Counted from the first letter of the stretch, positions 1 to 12,001 are shown. The stretch is DNA of 64,000 bases from Gryllus longicercus (GCA_038098605.1 JAZDUA010000161.1:2480001-2544000); one strand, 5' to 3'. The notes: generated by a model not told the origin, from the letters alone. Numbers and translations are program-made.

Positions 1-39
1 GCCTGCATTTTAAAGTTGTTTTAGGTCTGAACACACGGA

Positions 40-1456
40 TAAACTTTTACGCCCACTTAAATTTTTCAAGAAATATTTTCCCGAAGAACTGTTTGAGAAT
101 GCTGTAATGTATACCACTGTGTATGCAGTTCAAAAGGATAAGAATATTTGTTACCCAGGCAAGTGAAAAGCACACTGCATTTCACATGATGATGAGTGTA
201 CAGAAATATCCACGGGTTTGGATGATTTGGAACACAACTATAGGATTAAATGCCTTCGAGGAGACGATGTCCAGAGACATTTTTTGCTTTGAGATCCAAT
301 CTTCACTTTGTCGATAATTTGAAAATGCCACCAAATAACAAAGAACGGTTCTGGAAGGCGAGGCCTTTGTTTGATGCCGTAAAAAAGCGATGCCATGATC
401 TGCCACTTGAAGAGGAATTGTGCGTGGATGAACAGATGGTTCCCTTCAAATATAAATTTGATGTAAAACAATACGTCAAAGGCAAACCCAATCCGTGGGG
501 GAAACCTTTTTGTGTGAGAAGTCAGGAATTGCTTACGATTTTATTCTATACCGGGGAAGCAACACAAAAATATATGATACGGTGAAAGGGGAGGTGGGAT
601 TGGGGACTGCAGTTCGAAGCTCTGTGAAATAATCTCCCAAACCGAAACAGGATACAGATATTATTATGCCAATTATTTTAGCTCGTATGGGCTCCTTCAG
701 GTACTATAAAGAAAACAAATGTTTGCGGCAGGCACCATCCGTGTCAATAGGTTTGCCAATCCTCTATCCACATCTGATTAATTGTTGAAGAAAAAGGAAA
801 AGGGCACTCAGATCCGCTGTTAAGTGGGTAGATAATAGGTCTATTGTTCTACCATTAAATTATATCGGAATCGGAGAAGACACTGTAAAACGATGGGACA
901 ACAAGGGCAAGAAATACATTACTATAAAGAGAACAAACATTATAGAAGATTATAACAAGGGAATGGGCGGAGTTGATTTACTCGATCAGCTACGAAGTTT
1001 GTATCTAATATCAAACCTCAAAAGCGGACGTTTAATATTCCACGCCATTGACTTAGCTGTATGAATAATATCCATTTTGGATATAGACGAGACATTGCCA
1101 AAACAACAACGCTTCCAAAATATATATTAGATTAATGGAATTTAAAATGCAGTTGGCTGAGGAACTGCTAAATGTAGGCCAATGGTTAGTGAAGAAAAGG
1201 GGAGGTCAAGCAATGACAGTACATCCCCATCACTGGTCGAAGTACAAACAAAATTCGTCTGGGAAGGTTGCGTGAAGGAAGTAAGATGTGACAGAGTCGA
1301 ACATTTTTTCTATTTATGATGAAAAGAAAAAAATATTTGTAGGTGAAAGATAGAGGACTGCTCTGGAAAAACATATGTTCTTTGTGAAAAATGCAAAGTA
1401 CATCAGTGCTTTCAAAAAGGAAGTAATTGTTTTTACAATTTTCACAAAATTTAGAA
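40..1456 (+). pseudogene. piggyBac-type transposase relic
   Basis: Degraded DDE transposase of the piggyBac (PGBD, DDE_Tnp_1_7) superfamily, readable in several frames. Positions 250-585 encode LHFVDN, FWKARPLFDAV, EEELCVDEQMVPFK and KQYVKGKPNPWGKPF, the block that surrounds a catalytic Asp in the family. After stops near 585 and 630, matches resume at about 850-1060 (VKRWDNKGKKYI, then YNKGMGGVDLLDQL). A Cys-rich stretch at about 1360-1450 (CEKCKVHQC) resembles the C-terminal RING-like zinc domain. Multiple stops and frameshifts rule out an active enzyme. The N-terminal part lies left of the window or is eroded. The family match is read from motifs, not from a search. Confidence 0.8.
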
Positions 1457-2524
1457 AATAATTTTCAATTATTCACTTAAGTTCCTTGTTATTCTTTTGT
1501 TTATTATATTTTGCACTTATTTGCTTTGTAAATGTTATTTATGAAAATAATATGGTCCACACTACATTGCAACTTTTAGCGACCTTTGAGCCCCGATGTC
1601 CAACCCTGTGGACATTTTTATATCTCTACGAATGCCAACATTCTAAAATTTTGTAGATATCATATTTAGATTAAAACCAAGCCATTGGTTAAAAGGGGAA
1701 AAAATTAAAATGATCTGAAAAATATCAGATCTGAAAGAGTTAAAATTATTATACCACAATTTCCGTCCTCGTCCATCACTTGTAGTTCTTATTACCAATC
1801 ACAGCGCACATTAGGCGAAAACTCAATGGTAATACAAGAACACAAAAAAGCATTTAAAGGTAATACATCAACACAAATCCGACAATCCAAAATTGCGTTT
1901 CATGCATCCAGAAATACTGCCAAACAATGTGAAATTTCAAACTGCAATGTCGAAAATTATTTTGAGAATTTCAAACGACCTGGTCGCGGCGTTGCCGTTG
2001 TTTTGCTATCTGATAACTCCAGAGTCTATTTGCAATTTCGAGAATAGTAACGACTCGTTTGTTGTTGTTTTTTGCCAAGGATATGGCAAATAACACTTAA
2101 AAAGTGGAGGTTTCATTTTCATTGAACTCTGTGAATTTTTCGAAAATTGCATAAGTTAGAAATAATACGAGAAAGTATATGCTGTTTGACAAATTTGCAA
2201 TACCTCTAGTTTATAAATTGTATTAACTTTAAGCAGAAGTTACGTGAATTTTTGGAAGAGAACTTGAACTTATTAAAATTTCTGGATTTTAAGAACATAT
2301 TTCATTTGAGACAAAAATATTTATCCTAATTGTACTGTCTCGCAGTTATTTTATTTTATTTTTTGCGATTTTCGGATTGCGATACAGAGTTCGCCAAAAA
2401 TTAGTACCACTTTTACCGCTCTTTGATACATACGAAGAGAAAATTTAATTTAAGAAAATGTCATTTGAAAAACTTATATTAGTGTGAAGTCGCTTGACTT
2501 ATGCACTCTTAAACGTTTAATATG
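1457..2524. other. AT-rich intergenic stretch, no gene seen
   Basis: Only short ORFs with no recognisable domain occur here; the longest, at 1826-2047, has no family signature. I see no repeat boundary that I can place. Confidence 0.5.
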
Positions 2525-3437
2525 ATTGTATTAATACTTTAACTTTCTCGCCTTACGAATTCTTCGTAAGAAGAGAGTGTTATGTTATCGTGCGCCGGAC
2601 AATGGCGAATTTTCGCCAAAATAAGCCTTATAGGCGGGCTCTGGTGACGAAAAAGTGGTTAAATCCTGTTGCTAAATTTAAAATATCCTCTAACACGTGG
2701 TATTTTCAGAATCCATGTTTTGTTGGTACTTGATACGGAAAAATCGATTGACGGCAAAACTTCTTCTGTCCGTACGTCTGTGGTCAACGCTAGCGGCTAA
2801 ACCTTTCAGCCGATTGTCTCCAAACTCGATATTCCCCAATCGATCTGGCTGATGTCGCGGCCCCTGGGGTTTGAAACTGATGTATTAATTTTGAGAAGTA
2901 CTTCACACGAAGCCCCTCTGACATTTTCAAAATTTTCAAAAAAGTGGCTCAGATTTTTTTGATTAAATTTGGTTGTTCAGTAGTACAAAAGACGTTTAAG
3001 AGAATGATACTGATGTCACATTCGGTAAAATTCCCGATTTTTCGAAAATTGCAAAAAAATAAAATAAATTAAAACTACACAATTGAAGATAGAGATTTTT
3101 GGATTAGACAATGACATTTATACGAAATTAGGTCTTTAAAAAATTAACTAAACTACTAACTTTTACAATTTCTTATAAAAGTAGTTATTGCGTAAATTGC
3201 GCTTTAAATTTACAAACACAAATTCCCATAAACCGCTCCAAACTTTTTCTTTAAATTTTCTCCACATATGTAATAAGGGACGGTAAGTAATATGATGCTA
3301 GTTCCATTTTCGGGTATTGCTCGGTTTTGTTTGAAAGTTGCAAAAACAAGTTGCAAACTACAAATTTAAAGATAGAGACTTTTGTGCAGACAAAATTTGT
3401 TGTTACAGTATTAGCTATTTGAATAAATAAATAAAAA
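2525..3437 (+). repeat. Dispersed repeat family R, copy
   Basis: This copy starts near actttctcgccttacg. It carries the ordered blocks shared by all R copies: 'ggataaat..ttgctaaattta', 'cttgatacggaaaaatcgat', a 'gtccgt..tctgtggtcaacgctagcg' block, 'gatattccccaatcgatctg', 'gatgtcgcggcccctgg', 'acgtttaagagaatg' and 'ttttcgaaaattgcaaaa'. It is AT-rich, with no coding frame. The same blocks recur in the same order at about 4.6, 6.5-8.5, 9.8-11.5, 22.7, 38.3, 39.5, 50.2/55.7, 58.1 (reverse), 62.0 and 63.4 kb. Confidence 0.75.
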
Positions 3438-3639
3438 ACTAGTGGTGCTGAAGAATGGTTTAGACTTTCTCGCCATACTATTCTATTCTCTCTACTCTTG
3501 ACTAGCTTTTCCGATAGTCGTCATTGTCTTCTCGGCTATTTTCTTTCGTCGCCCCAAAAACATTTTTTTGCACATTTTCTTAATAACTCGGCTCTGCAAT
3601 GCTAGAACTGAAACCACCATACACTTATGACTATTATAG

Positions 3640-3735
3640 AAGTATTCATCGCACGTCGTAAGTGGAAAGCCGAGGCTAATTCGCGGGTAAGGCCTCAGCT
3701 CTTTGGAGTGCAGGTTCGTTGGTTCGAGGCTTGGT
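3640..3735 (+). repeat. tRNA-like SINE head, module 1
   Basis: A box-B-like gttcgttggttcgaggctt follows a tRNA-sized stretch. Downstream comes the shared body ggaactattatttgttacga and then 'ttccagaaactttattgaaa'. It is not a functional tRNA: the acceptor arms do not pair convincingly. Confidence 0.4.
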
Positions 3736-3995
3736 CGGGAACTATTATTTGTTACGATACTTTGTTGCCGCAGGAAATAATTTATAATTCCAGAAACTTT
3801 ATTGAAAATCATTTTAAGTTTTAATTCTAATCGCAAATACTATTAATCATGATAAATAAACTGAAAATGTATATGATTTTCGAATTTTCAACTTTTAAAA
3901 TTTTTTCACATCCCTTATCGGATTTGTAAAGCGTAAGTCACGTCAAATCAATTGTTGTCTTTTGGCGCTTATGACTATTATAAAAATTCAAATTC

Positions 3996-4087
3996 TCTGT
4001 ATAACCCGAATGGCCGAATTAGCTAAATGTCGGGTTCAGTGCAGCGTTTCGGAGGGGAAAGCCGCTGGTGCGCCCCTGGCTCGGGGA
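3996..4087 (+). repeat. tRNA-Leu-like SINE head, module 2
   Basis: The string cccgaatggccgaattagct looks like a type II (Leu/Ser) tRNA D-arm region and box A. A long variable-arm-like segment and ctggctcggg follow. The body after it (taattatttgtcacaactct) matches module 1. Box B is degenerate, so it is called a SINE or pseudo-tRNA rather than a tRNA gene. Confidence 0.4.
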
Positions 4088-4579
4088 TAATTATTTGTCA
4101 CAACTCTGTTGCCGGAGAAAACTTACGAGACTTTCAGAAAATCATGTGAAGCAATATCACTCACATATACAATCTATTAAGATTCTAAATAAACTGGAAG
4201 TGTCTGAATGTCATTTTATATTTTGAAATTTTAAACAAGTTGACTCTCTTGTTCTATTTGTCAAACGTATATCACGTTCACTATAATATTCAGATCAATA
4301 TAATATTGCTGAGCGTTAAGAAACATTGCGAGAAAATATGTACTTTGGCATCACCAGTAGTGTCTTGAAATTTGAATGAAGAAATCCGAAAACGTTAAAA
4401 GGAATCTCCTTTGTTCATCTCACAGCATACACAGCAGGGATGTGACCCCAAACTGAGCTACTGCCGCTAAGGCTAGTCGCAAAATGAGGCGCAGTTCCGT
4501 GGCGTGTCGCAGCGTTACTCACGCCGAATTCCTCACGGCAGAGGGAGTCATAGCGGCGATCACTGCTAGATGGGCCGGA

Positions 4580-5175
4580 GTTTTTACATTCCCGTATACA
4601 TACGCATATACGGAGTAATATAATGTAATGCTGCGCAAAAAACGGCAGATTTTCGGCAGAAAAAAATTCATTCCTATTTTGTGGGTCCTTGATACCGAAA
4701 AATTAACTGACGTCGAAACATCCGTCTGTGAACACTACTAGCGCCTAAACCATGCGTAGAATTTTTTCCATATTGAAGAAACCCCCTGTCCATCGAGCTC
4801 GAGAGAAAGCTTTGAGATTTTGAAAACCATTCTATAAAATTTACTTTACAGGAAACTCTCTGGACATTTTCAAAATTTTCTCAAAATTTACTCCAATTTT
4901 TTTACTTTAAATTTCTTGTGAGAATAGAGTAACATACACTAAGAATAGAGTGACGCCACAGTGCTATATTCTTTTGTTTTTTTTTTCTTTTCAAAAATTA
5001 CAAAAATGTAATTTTTGTCTCTCACATCGATAATATTTACATTATCGGCAATTTGTTCACATTATTATATTTATGAAAACACGTGCTTAAAATAATGTCA
5101 TATACATTTTCTCGAAAACAACCATTTTCTGTAAAAACTTTTGTTTTTATTTTAAAGACAGTGTAAAACTATGAA
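4580..5175 (+). repeat. Dispersed repeat family R, copy
   Basis: It opens with cccgtatacatacgcatata and gagtaatataatgtaatgct. It continues through gggtccttgataccgaaaaa, a gtctgtgaacac..tagcgcctaaacc block and acattttcaaaattttctc. It ends in the 'ctctcacatcgataatattt' block. It is non-coding. Confidence 0.65.
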
Positions 5176-5329
5176 TTTCTGTTCAGTTGTTGGTATTTTG
5201 TATTTTTACTTCTATTGTTGACGTCCGTGAACACATTCCCCGAGAATTTATAATTATTTGACAACAGTGACTGTTTATAAAAGCTGATCTCTGCTAGTTG
5301 ATCCATTTCTCGTGAAACCCTTTAAGTAG

Positions 5330-6300
5330 CAAGATGAGCGAAGGAGTGAAAAGTGGCTTTTAAAAAACTGCAGGGAAATGGAAATGTTGATCGTATTAAA
5401 GGGAGACAAAGACAAAGTTTTAAGTAAGGTAGAATTCTAAAATTACTCTATCTTAGCGATCTCCGACTCTCATGTACAGATATGAAAAGAGAATGGGAAA
5501 AATTGTGCGACATTTCTGTGATTAGTAGAACTGTCGGAGTAGATTCATTGAACTATGGCTTCCTGTCCGTCGTTACAGAAAGATTTCTTTACTGACGAAC
5601 AAATGCGACAGAAGGGACTACAGAGCAAAAGCATATGTAACATGGTGCACAGAGATTTGGAATAAAGTTCTTTTCTAGCAAGTCTGAATTTAATTTGCAT
5701 GGCTCCGATGGAAAACAGTTTGTTCGCCACAAAAGGAGTGAAGATTCATGCACTAGGCAAACTGTGAACATCCACAAGGACAAATGATCTGGAAATGCAT
5801 TTCTAGCCATTGGGTTGGTCGTCTCACCTTCATTAAAGACTCCAATACTGGAAAAGTCTATAAAAATATTATTCAACGGAAGCTGCCACCAACTATTAGA
5901 GACAATTTTGGTAATGCTTCATGTTGCATTTTTCGAGACGAATCTCTTCCTGGCCACAGAGCCTTAAAGGTAAGTCATGTGAATGCTGTTTGTAGAGTGT
6001 ATGGAGCAGAAGCTAAGTACGTGCGATTAATATATATTTCTATATTTTAGGTAAAATCTTTCCTACAAAAAATGGGGTGCAAGTGTTAGACTGGCCCAAA
6101 TCTCAATCCCATTGAAAACTGTTGGAAGGTTATGGGGAATGACGACAAAGAAATAAAGAAATAGAATTGAACCACTCGAAACTCTTGTGCCCGTTGTTTG
6201 TGGTTTCAAGAATTAAGCAAGGAATTTATTAATAATTTGATTCTATGGAGGCGTAAACGATGACAGGCAGTAATCAAAGCAAGTGGCGGGCCAACAAAAT
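5330..6300 (+). pseudogene. Tc1-type transposase relic (copy 1)
   Basis: Degraded Tc1/mariner DDE transposase. About 5660-5750 gives WNKVLF, then SEFNLHGSDGKQFVRHKR; the acidic residue expected in the FSDES motif is lost. Positions 5784-5969 give MIWKCISSHWVGRLTFI, then NIIQRKLPPTIRDNFG and CIFRDESLPGHRALK. After an 81-nt interruption the frame resumes with VKSFLQKMG. A one-base shift then gives VQVLDWP and PNLNPIENCWKVMG, whose Glu is the third catalytic residue of DD34E enzymes. Stops and shifts rule out activity. Terminal repeats were not identified. Confidence 0.75.
5970..6050 (+). other. Intron-like 81-nt insertion in the Tc1 relic
   Basis: The segment begins GTAAGT directly after codon AAG and ends ttttAG directly before gtaaaa. 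Removing it joins ..GHRALK to VKSFLQKMG.., which is the continuous order expected of Tc1 transposases. Its length is a multiple of three, but it contains an in-frame stop at its end. The boundaries fit the U2 splice consensus; splicing itself is inferred. Confidence 0.5.
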
Positions 6301-6539
6301 ATTAATGACATCTGCAGAACTGTATTTTGTTAGAGTAAATTTCATATTAAGTCGTTTTTTCAAATTTCAAATACATTATTAATTTTTGCATTAAGATCCC
6401 ACTTCTCTTATGTAGTCTTAAAATACTCAAAACAGTATTGTAATTACATAAAATTATAAAATATTAATATAATGTGATAAACTAATATTGAAATTCTTGG
6501 AGAAAAATAAATACATTATTCAACCTTCTAATGAATTCG

Positions 6540-8560
6540 TTCCAAAAAGCAAAAATTATAAGTGAAAAAGAGCTTCAAATTTCGAATTTACTGTAGCGCC
6601 ATTTTCTTAAAAACGGCTCCAAATTTTTCAAAGGAAATTTCCATTTAGTAGGAAGTTTTACTATTCTTTAATATTCTTAAAATATTTCCGTTTTATTAGG
6701 AAATTGAAAAATTAAGAAAATGTTAAAAAAATGTACTTTGGGCGGTGATAGATAGCAGCAGGCAAAAGTATGTGGCAAGTTCAAATAGCTAGCCGAGACC
6801 AAAGGAAATAGAAAACTGATTCGGGAAAGTCTGTGCCATTCTGTTTCACCACTAGTTTACTTTTCCGTATACATACGTATAGAGGAGTAATGTAAGTAAT
6901 ATAGGGAAAGTTACGTAATGTTGCGAAAAAGTGATTTCGAGATTTCAACGGAAATACAAGTTTTGGGGTCCCCTGATACGGAAAAGTGGTTTTTTAACGT
7001 CAGCTCGTTTGTCTTTCCGTCCGTTTGGGAACACTATTAGTGACTAAATCATACGTAGGATCTTTTCGAAAATGGATATTCCCCTGTCGATCTGGCTCGT
7101 CTTTACGCGCTGGATTTGAAAAACTTTATTCAAAATTGGGGGGTACATCTAGTCCCATGGTCATTTTCAATTTTTTTTCTTCAAAAACGGCTCCAATTTT
7201 TCTTTATTTTTTTGCAAGAGTAGATTAAGACACACTGATTAAGGTTCCATGGGTCATATTTTCAGGGTTAACTCGTAATTTTCAAAAATTAAAACATTTT
7301 GAAAATTTTCGGGCGTCTTTTACTATAACTACAAAATTGAAGATCGACATTTTCCCTTGAAATAAAATTTGTTCTCCATATTGAGTTCTTTTATTAAGGT
7401 CAGGTGCATTTCTTGAACATTTTAGTATTTTTTGCATAACACAAGATTTCCTTGAAAACGGCTTCAATTTTTTTCTTTAAACGTTTGGTAGGAATAGTGC
7501 TTTATGAGATGACATAAACACCGTATTGCTCTATTCATTTGCTTTTTCAAGAATTACAAAAACGTAATTTATTTGACTTGTCTCTCACGTCGTCAATATT
7601 TACATTGGTGGCGATTTGGTCTTATTGTTGCATTTATAAGTACATAAGCTTTAAATAATGTTAATTAAAGTTTCTCAAAAACTCGATATTTTTCTGGGAA
7701 AACGAACACAAAATTCCGAATTTTTAGAAACGCAAAATCGCCATTTTCTCAGAAAAAGGGAACCAAATTTTTTCTTTAAGCGTTTCGTGGGTATAACACT
7801 AATTACACTCTTTGAATGACAAGATTCATTTTGCGAAATAATTTGTTTTTTAAAAAAGTACCCAATTGTAATTTTTTTAAATATCTCTCACGCCGTTCAT
7901 ATGCACATTTCTACTGAATACTATAGCGTTTCACTACGTAAATACTATAGCGTTTGTGAGTAGATGTGCTTCAAACGACTGCCAGTCAAGATTTTCAAAA
8001 CCTCTACAATTTCTTAGAAAAGGAGCTTCAAATTTCGCATTTACAGTAACACTTAAACGCCATTTTCTTAAAAACGGCTCAAAATTTTTCAAAGAAATTG
8101 CCATTTAGGAGGATGTTTTACTGTTCGTTAAAATTCTTAAAATGATATTTCCATTCTACTATTAGAAAACTGAGAAATTAAGAAAATTAAAAAAAATAAA
8201 ATACTACGTCATAAAGTTTATTGTGAGGTATTCTCTTCAAAAATTTCACAAATGAATTTTTTTAAACTATCTCTTAGGCCGTTCATATGAACATTTCCAG
8301 CAATTTGTTAAAAAAAACTATAGCATTTGTGAGGGAGAGTGCGTCAAATGATTTCAAATGAAGTTTTACGAAAACTCGAAAGTTTTGTGTGAAAAAGACC
8401 TTCAAATTGTACTTTTTGCGGCGATAGATGGCAGCATGCAAGAGAATGAGCCATGTCCGAATAGCTAGCCCAGACCAAAGGAAATATAAAAGTAATACAA
8501 GAAAGTCTTTGCCTATCTGTAGTACAGCTTGTTAGCACTATCTAGTTCACTCTACGTACA
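6540..8560 (+). repeat. Dispersed repeat family R, two head-to-tail segments
   Basis: The blocks 'aacggctccaaatttttc', 'ggaaatagaaaactgattc' and gtctgtgccattctg..caccactag close one unit at about 6860. A second unit starts at once with tttacttttccgtatacata. This unit runs through the 'gtccgtttgggaac' and 'gatattcccctgtcgatctg' blocks and ends at about 8400-8545 with gcggcgatagatggcagc, 'gaatagctagcccagacc' and a weakened ccactag-type end. The direct abutment shows head-to-tail multimers. No coding frame exists. Confidence 0.65.
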
Positions 8561-8908
8561 AGCGCTGACGAAGATGTCGAGTACCGCCATGTTCGTGCAT
8601 TTGAGTTCTGAATCGAATTTCGTAAGCGAGTTGAGTTAGAAACGCCTTCTCGGCTATTTGAAACGTACATTTACATACATTGTTTACATCAAAAGGTATA
8701 CTCTATTTAACTATTTACAAATTGAGTTTTCTACTTTTATGTATTTTATAATTTTTCTTTTAAATTCTTTAATTTATTCACAATTTGTTTTATTTCTAAC
8801 GGCAATTTATTATATAACTCAAATCACATGTCAAATAGTCTGTTTTTGCCTGTACAGTTTTTCTAAAATTAATTACTAAATGTCTTGGGTATTTGTGAGC
8901 TTGTCTTG
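8561..8908. other. AT-rich spacer, no gene seen
   Basis: The 73-codon ORF at 8658-8879 is Phe/Ile/Tyr-rich because of AT bias and has no family signature. Nothing else is recognised. Confidence 0.5.
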
Positions 8909-9010
8909 GATATTTGGCTGTTTGGGTTGAGTCGCATCAGCCGACTGAGCTGACGTTTCGGCCATCGTGTTGTGGCCTTCTTCTGAGCTATACTGCTGAG
9001 CAGTGTGCAA
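8909..9010 (-). repeat. Small hammerhead-like retroposon, copy 1
   Basis: On the minus strand the order is ctcagaagaaggccac, a loop, gatggccgaaacgtcagc, then ggctgatgcgactcaaccc and the tail aacagcc. The GGCC/GGCC arms pair. The bases after GAAA (cgtcagc) pair with a downstream gctgatg through seven positions, one of them G-U. The layout matches the copies near 37.4, 56.5 and 60.0 kb. It lies beside the gypsy fragment. No target duplication was found for this copy. Confidence 0.5.
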
Positions 9011-9091
9011 ATCGGTGACCCCTGTTTTGGAGTTCCGAATGTTCTACAGAATTTCCGCATGTGAGCCAAACAGGATGAAGCGTTTGCCATC

Positions 9092-9595
9092 TTAACCGGA
9101 TATCACCTTGGAAAACACATCTATAATTACTAGTAAGTGTTGATATCCAAAGCTCTCCTTTGGCAACGGTCCGTATAAATCCGCTGCATGCAATTCACAT
9201 GGTCGCTTTGGAATGATAGGTTCTAAAGGACCAGAATACATGCGATTAGGTTGTTTCGTCTTCTGGAAAAGATCGCAACAAAGGTGTTTATCCATCATTT
9301 TCCAATAACACTGTTCTCGTAGAATCCGTTCAATTTTCTGTCCTCCGAAATGCTCATGTGTTGACATGATTAAAGCCTTTCTAACCTTCTCTGGCACCCG
9401 CACGTTAAACGCCTTCGTCCTCCCCACTTTCTTTAACCCACCATCGTTCATTTTCCACTGATAACTTATAGACCCCTGTCCCGTGAGAGTTTGAAAATGC
9501 GCCGTTGAGCGTTTCTGAAAATGCGGAAATTTGAGCTCATTTTCACAGAAAACTTTTGAGTCTTCGAGAAATGTTATACTGCATTTAAAGCTCAC
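9092..9595 (-). pseudogene. Gypsy-like LTR retrotransposon integrase fragment
   Basis: A 167-codon open frame carries an HHCC-type zinc-binding region (MSTHEHFGGQKIERIL, then CYWKMMDKHLCCDLF) and the start of the integrase core: RPCELHAADLYGPLP, in which the Asp is the first catalytic residue, then HLLVIIDVFSK. The frame breaks at the integrase core and the other two catalytic residues are missing. No gag, reverse transcriptase or LTR is seen nearby. The truncation point abuts hammerhead-like copy 1. This is an isolated remnant of a Metaviridae-type element. Confidence 0.75.
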
Positions 9596-9834
9596 ATCAT
9601 GTCTTTGAATGATTGGTGAAAGTGAAACTCATCGCAAGCCGTCGTAGATCGGCGGCGGATCTTGCCATGCAGAGAGGCCACCTCCCGCACTACACTTCCC
9701 GGATGACCTTAGTTGTTCACGCGCACGGCATCACCAACCCATTAGCGACAGTGCTGCCCTCTGCAGCCCAACAAGCCACATGTTCTAGACGTGTCTATAA
9801 GGTTCCCACAAGGCATTATGCATTATTATGCAAA

Positions 9835-11515
9835 ATTGAAGATAGGGATATCTCCTTCAAAAGAAATTTATTCTGCATAATTAGTTCTTTCATTAAGGTC
9901 AAGTACATTTTTACTTTCTTCCTAAAGCGTTTACGCAGTAGAGAGAAAGTTACAAAATGTTGCGGAGAAAAACGGCGAATTTTCATCAGAAAAATTCTTA
10001 TTGCAGGGCTCTTATAACGAAAAAGTGGATAAACAAAGTTGCTAAATTGAGGGGGGGGGATCCTCAAACACGTGCTGCAACCAAAATCCAAGTTTTGTGA
10101 GTTCTTGCTACCGAAAAGTCAATTAACGGCAAAACGACCATCCATCCGTTTGGCCATCCGTCTGTCTTTTGCCGTCCGCCCGACTATGAACACCATTAGC
10201 GCCTAAACCATACGTAGGGTTTTTCTCAAATTGGATATTTCCCGGTCGATCTGGCTCGACTAGAAGCGTTGCGATTCTGAAAAACATTCTTTAAACTTGG
10301 GGGTTCTTTACATGAAGCCCCTGGGACATTTTCTCAAAAATTGCATCAAAAGTTTTTTTAAAATGTGTTGAAAGAATAGAGTAAAATACACTTATAAAGA
10401 TGGTATAGGTAGGTGTTTCACTGATAACTCTAAATTTCCGAAAATTTCAAAAGTTCGAAATTTTCCTGCTCATTTCTACTATTAAAAATTTGAAGATAAA
10501 TATTTTGTCCTTCAGTTCTACTTAGCGACTTCTTTCATTAAGGTCAGGTACATTTTTTCGAAAATATTAGTAGTTTTCGTGCAATTAAAAAAAAAATCAC
10601 GAAAACAAGATTTTTTGAAAAACGGCTCCAAATATTTTCTTTAAATTTTTGGTAGGGATAATGCTAAACGCACTCTATTCGATGTCATAAATGGCATATT
10701 GTTCTGTACTTACGTTAAAAAACACAAATGTAATTTCTTTTTACTTTTTCTCGTTAATATTTGCATTAGCGGCAATTTCTTTACATTAATGTATTTATGC
10801 GTATATGTGCTTTAAATGATATCTAATAATGTTTCACGAAAACTCACACGTTCTCATTTAAAGTAACGCTTAAACACCTTTTCTTTTTTTAAACGACTCA
10901 AAGTTTTCAACGAATATTTCATTATTTGACGAGGTTAACTCTTGTATAATATTCTTAAAGTAATATTTCGGTTCTACCATTAGGAAACTGAAACACTTGA
11001 GACAATTTTTTGTACTTTCGGCGACGCTAGATGGTAGCTAACAGGTGTTATATAAGTCGGAATAGCTAGCTCAGAGCAAAGAAAATAGAAAACGAATACG
11101 AGAAAGTCTGTGCCATTCTGCAGCACCACTAATTACTTTCTCGTATACGTACGTATATACGGAGTAATGTTGGTAATATAGAGGAAGTTATGTAAGGCTG
11201 CGGAAAATCGATTTCGAGATTTCAACGGAAATACACGTTTCGGGGACGCTGATACCGAAATATTGTTTTTCCCCCTTCGAAACGTCAGTCCGTTTGTCCG
11301 TCTGTCAGTCCGTCTGGTGTTTGTGAACCACACTAGCGCCTAAACTATGCGTAGCACTTTTTCCAAGAGGAATAAATCCCTGTCGATATGGGCGGAGTCG
11401 AAGCCCGAGATTTTGAAAATCATTAATTTTTGGGGGTACTTTACATGAAGCCCTTGTGACATGTTCAAAGTTTTCTTAAAACTGGCTCTTTTTTTTTATA
11501 TTCTTGTAAGCTACA
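9835..11515 (+). repeat. Dispersed repeat family R, head-to-tail copies
   Basis: One unit runs from about 9835 through the blocks gtccttg-like, 'tccgtctgtctttt', 'ggatatttcccggtcgatct' and gggacattttc. It ends at about 11125 with gagaaagtctgtgccattct and gcagcaccacta. The next unit opens immediately at 11131 with attactttctcgtatacgta and is truncated at about 11515 after the 'ccctgtcgatatggg' and 'ctttacatgaagcccttgtg' blocks. It is non-coding. Confidence 0.65.
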
Positions 11516-11902
11516 GAATTTGGCGGATAAGTTATCTTCTCTTATGCTGGTTATATTACTGATTCTGACGATTCTAAATGTAATCTAGACGACGCATCTG
11601 CCGAAATCGATGAGCAGGACTTCAAGCTGGAACGACTGCGGGTTTTTTATTGCTGCCATAGACAACGAAGATAAATTAACTAATGTGGACCCACTTGAAT
11701 AATTAAAATTTATTGTGAAATCCATGTTGGAAGACATTCTGCCCAATATTACAATAATGCTCCGAATATTCTTCACAATTGCCACAACCAATGCCAACTG
11801 TGAGTTGTGCCAACTGGGGATTATGCCAACTGTGTGCCAACTAGGTTTTTCAAAATTGAAATTGATCAAAATTATTTATGATCAACAACGCGTGCTTTAA
11901 TG

Positions 11903-12001
11903 CTAACCAATCTGGCTATCTTGTTTATTGAGCGAGAGGTATGTGATGCTATAGACATTGATAGTGCAATAAAAGACTTTGCTCTTAAAAAAAGAGAATA
12001 A
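11903..12001 (+). pseudogene. hAT-like transposase C-terminal tail
   Basis: Thirty-two codons plus a stop read LTNLAILFIEREVCDAIDID and then SAIKDFALKKRE. This is the typical end of hAT dimerisation regions in ZMYM/THAP-type transposases (LAxLSIE..IADxID, then FAxxKARR). The region upstream (11540-11900) has an acidic SDSDDS-like stretch but no readable hATC motif. It is a short relic. Confidence 0.5.

Larger units (their letters stand above)
3438..4361. mobile_element. TIR-flanked non-autonomous element with two tRNA-like modules
   Basis: The left end at 3438-3474 begins actagtggtgctgaagaatg and runs into gactttctcgcc. The right end at 4329-4361 (gcgagaaaatatgtactttg, then gcatcaccagtagt) is its imperfect inverse, so the element is about 920 bp with terminal inverted repeats of about 33-37 bp. 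Inside are two related modules, each opening with cttatgactattata (about 3624 and 3967), that is, a repeat unit of about 343 bp. Each contains a tRNA-like head. The right-end sequence also closes other family R copies (19.8, 23.17, 41.1 and 62.6 kb), so this end is shared. No transposase is encoded. I could not find a clear target-site duplication. Confidence 0.55.

Noticed and set aside
3492..3836. 114-codon minus-strand ORF
   Set aside because: It runs across the tRNA-like module of a repeat element and has no domain.
9613..10017. 134-codon plus-strand ORF
   Set aside because: It spans a GC-rich spacer and then family R sequence, with no domain; chance reading frame.
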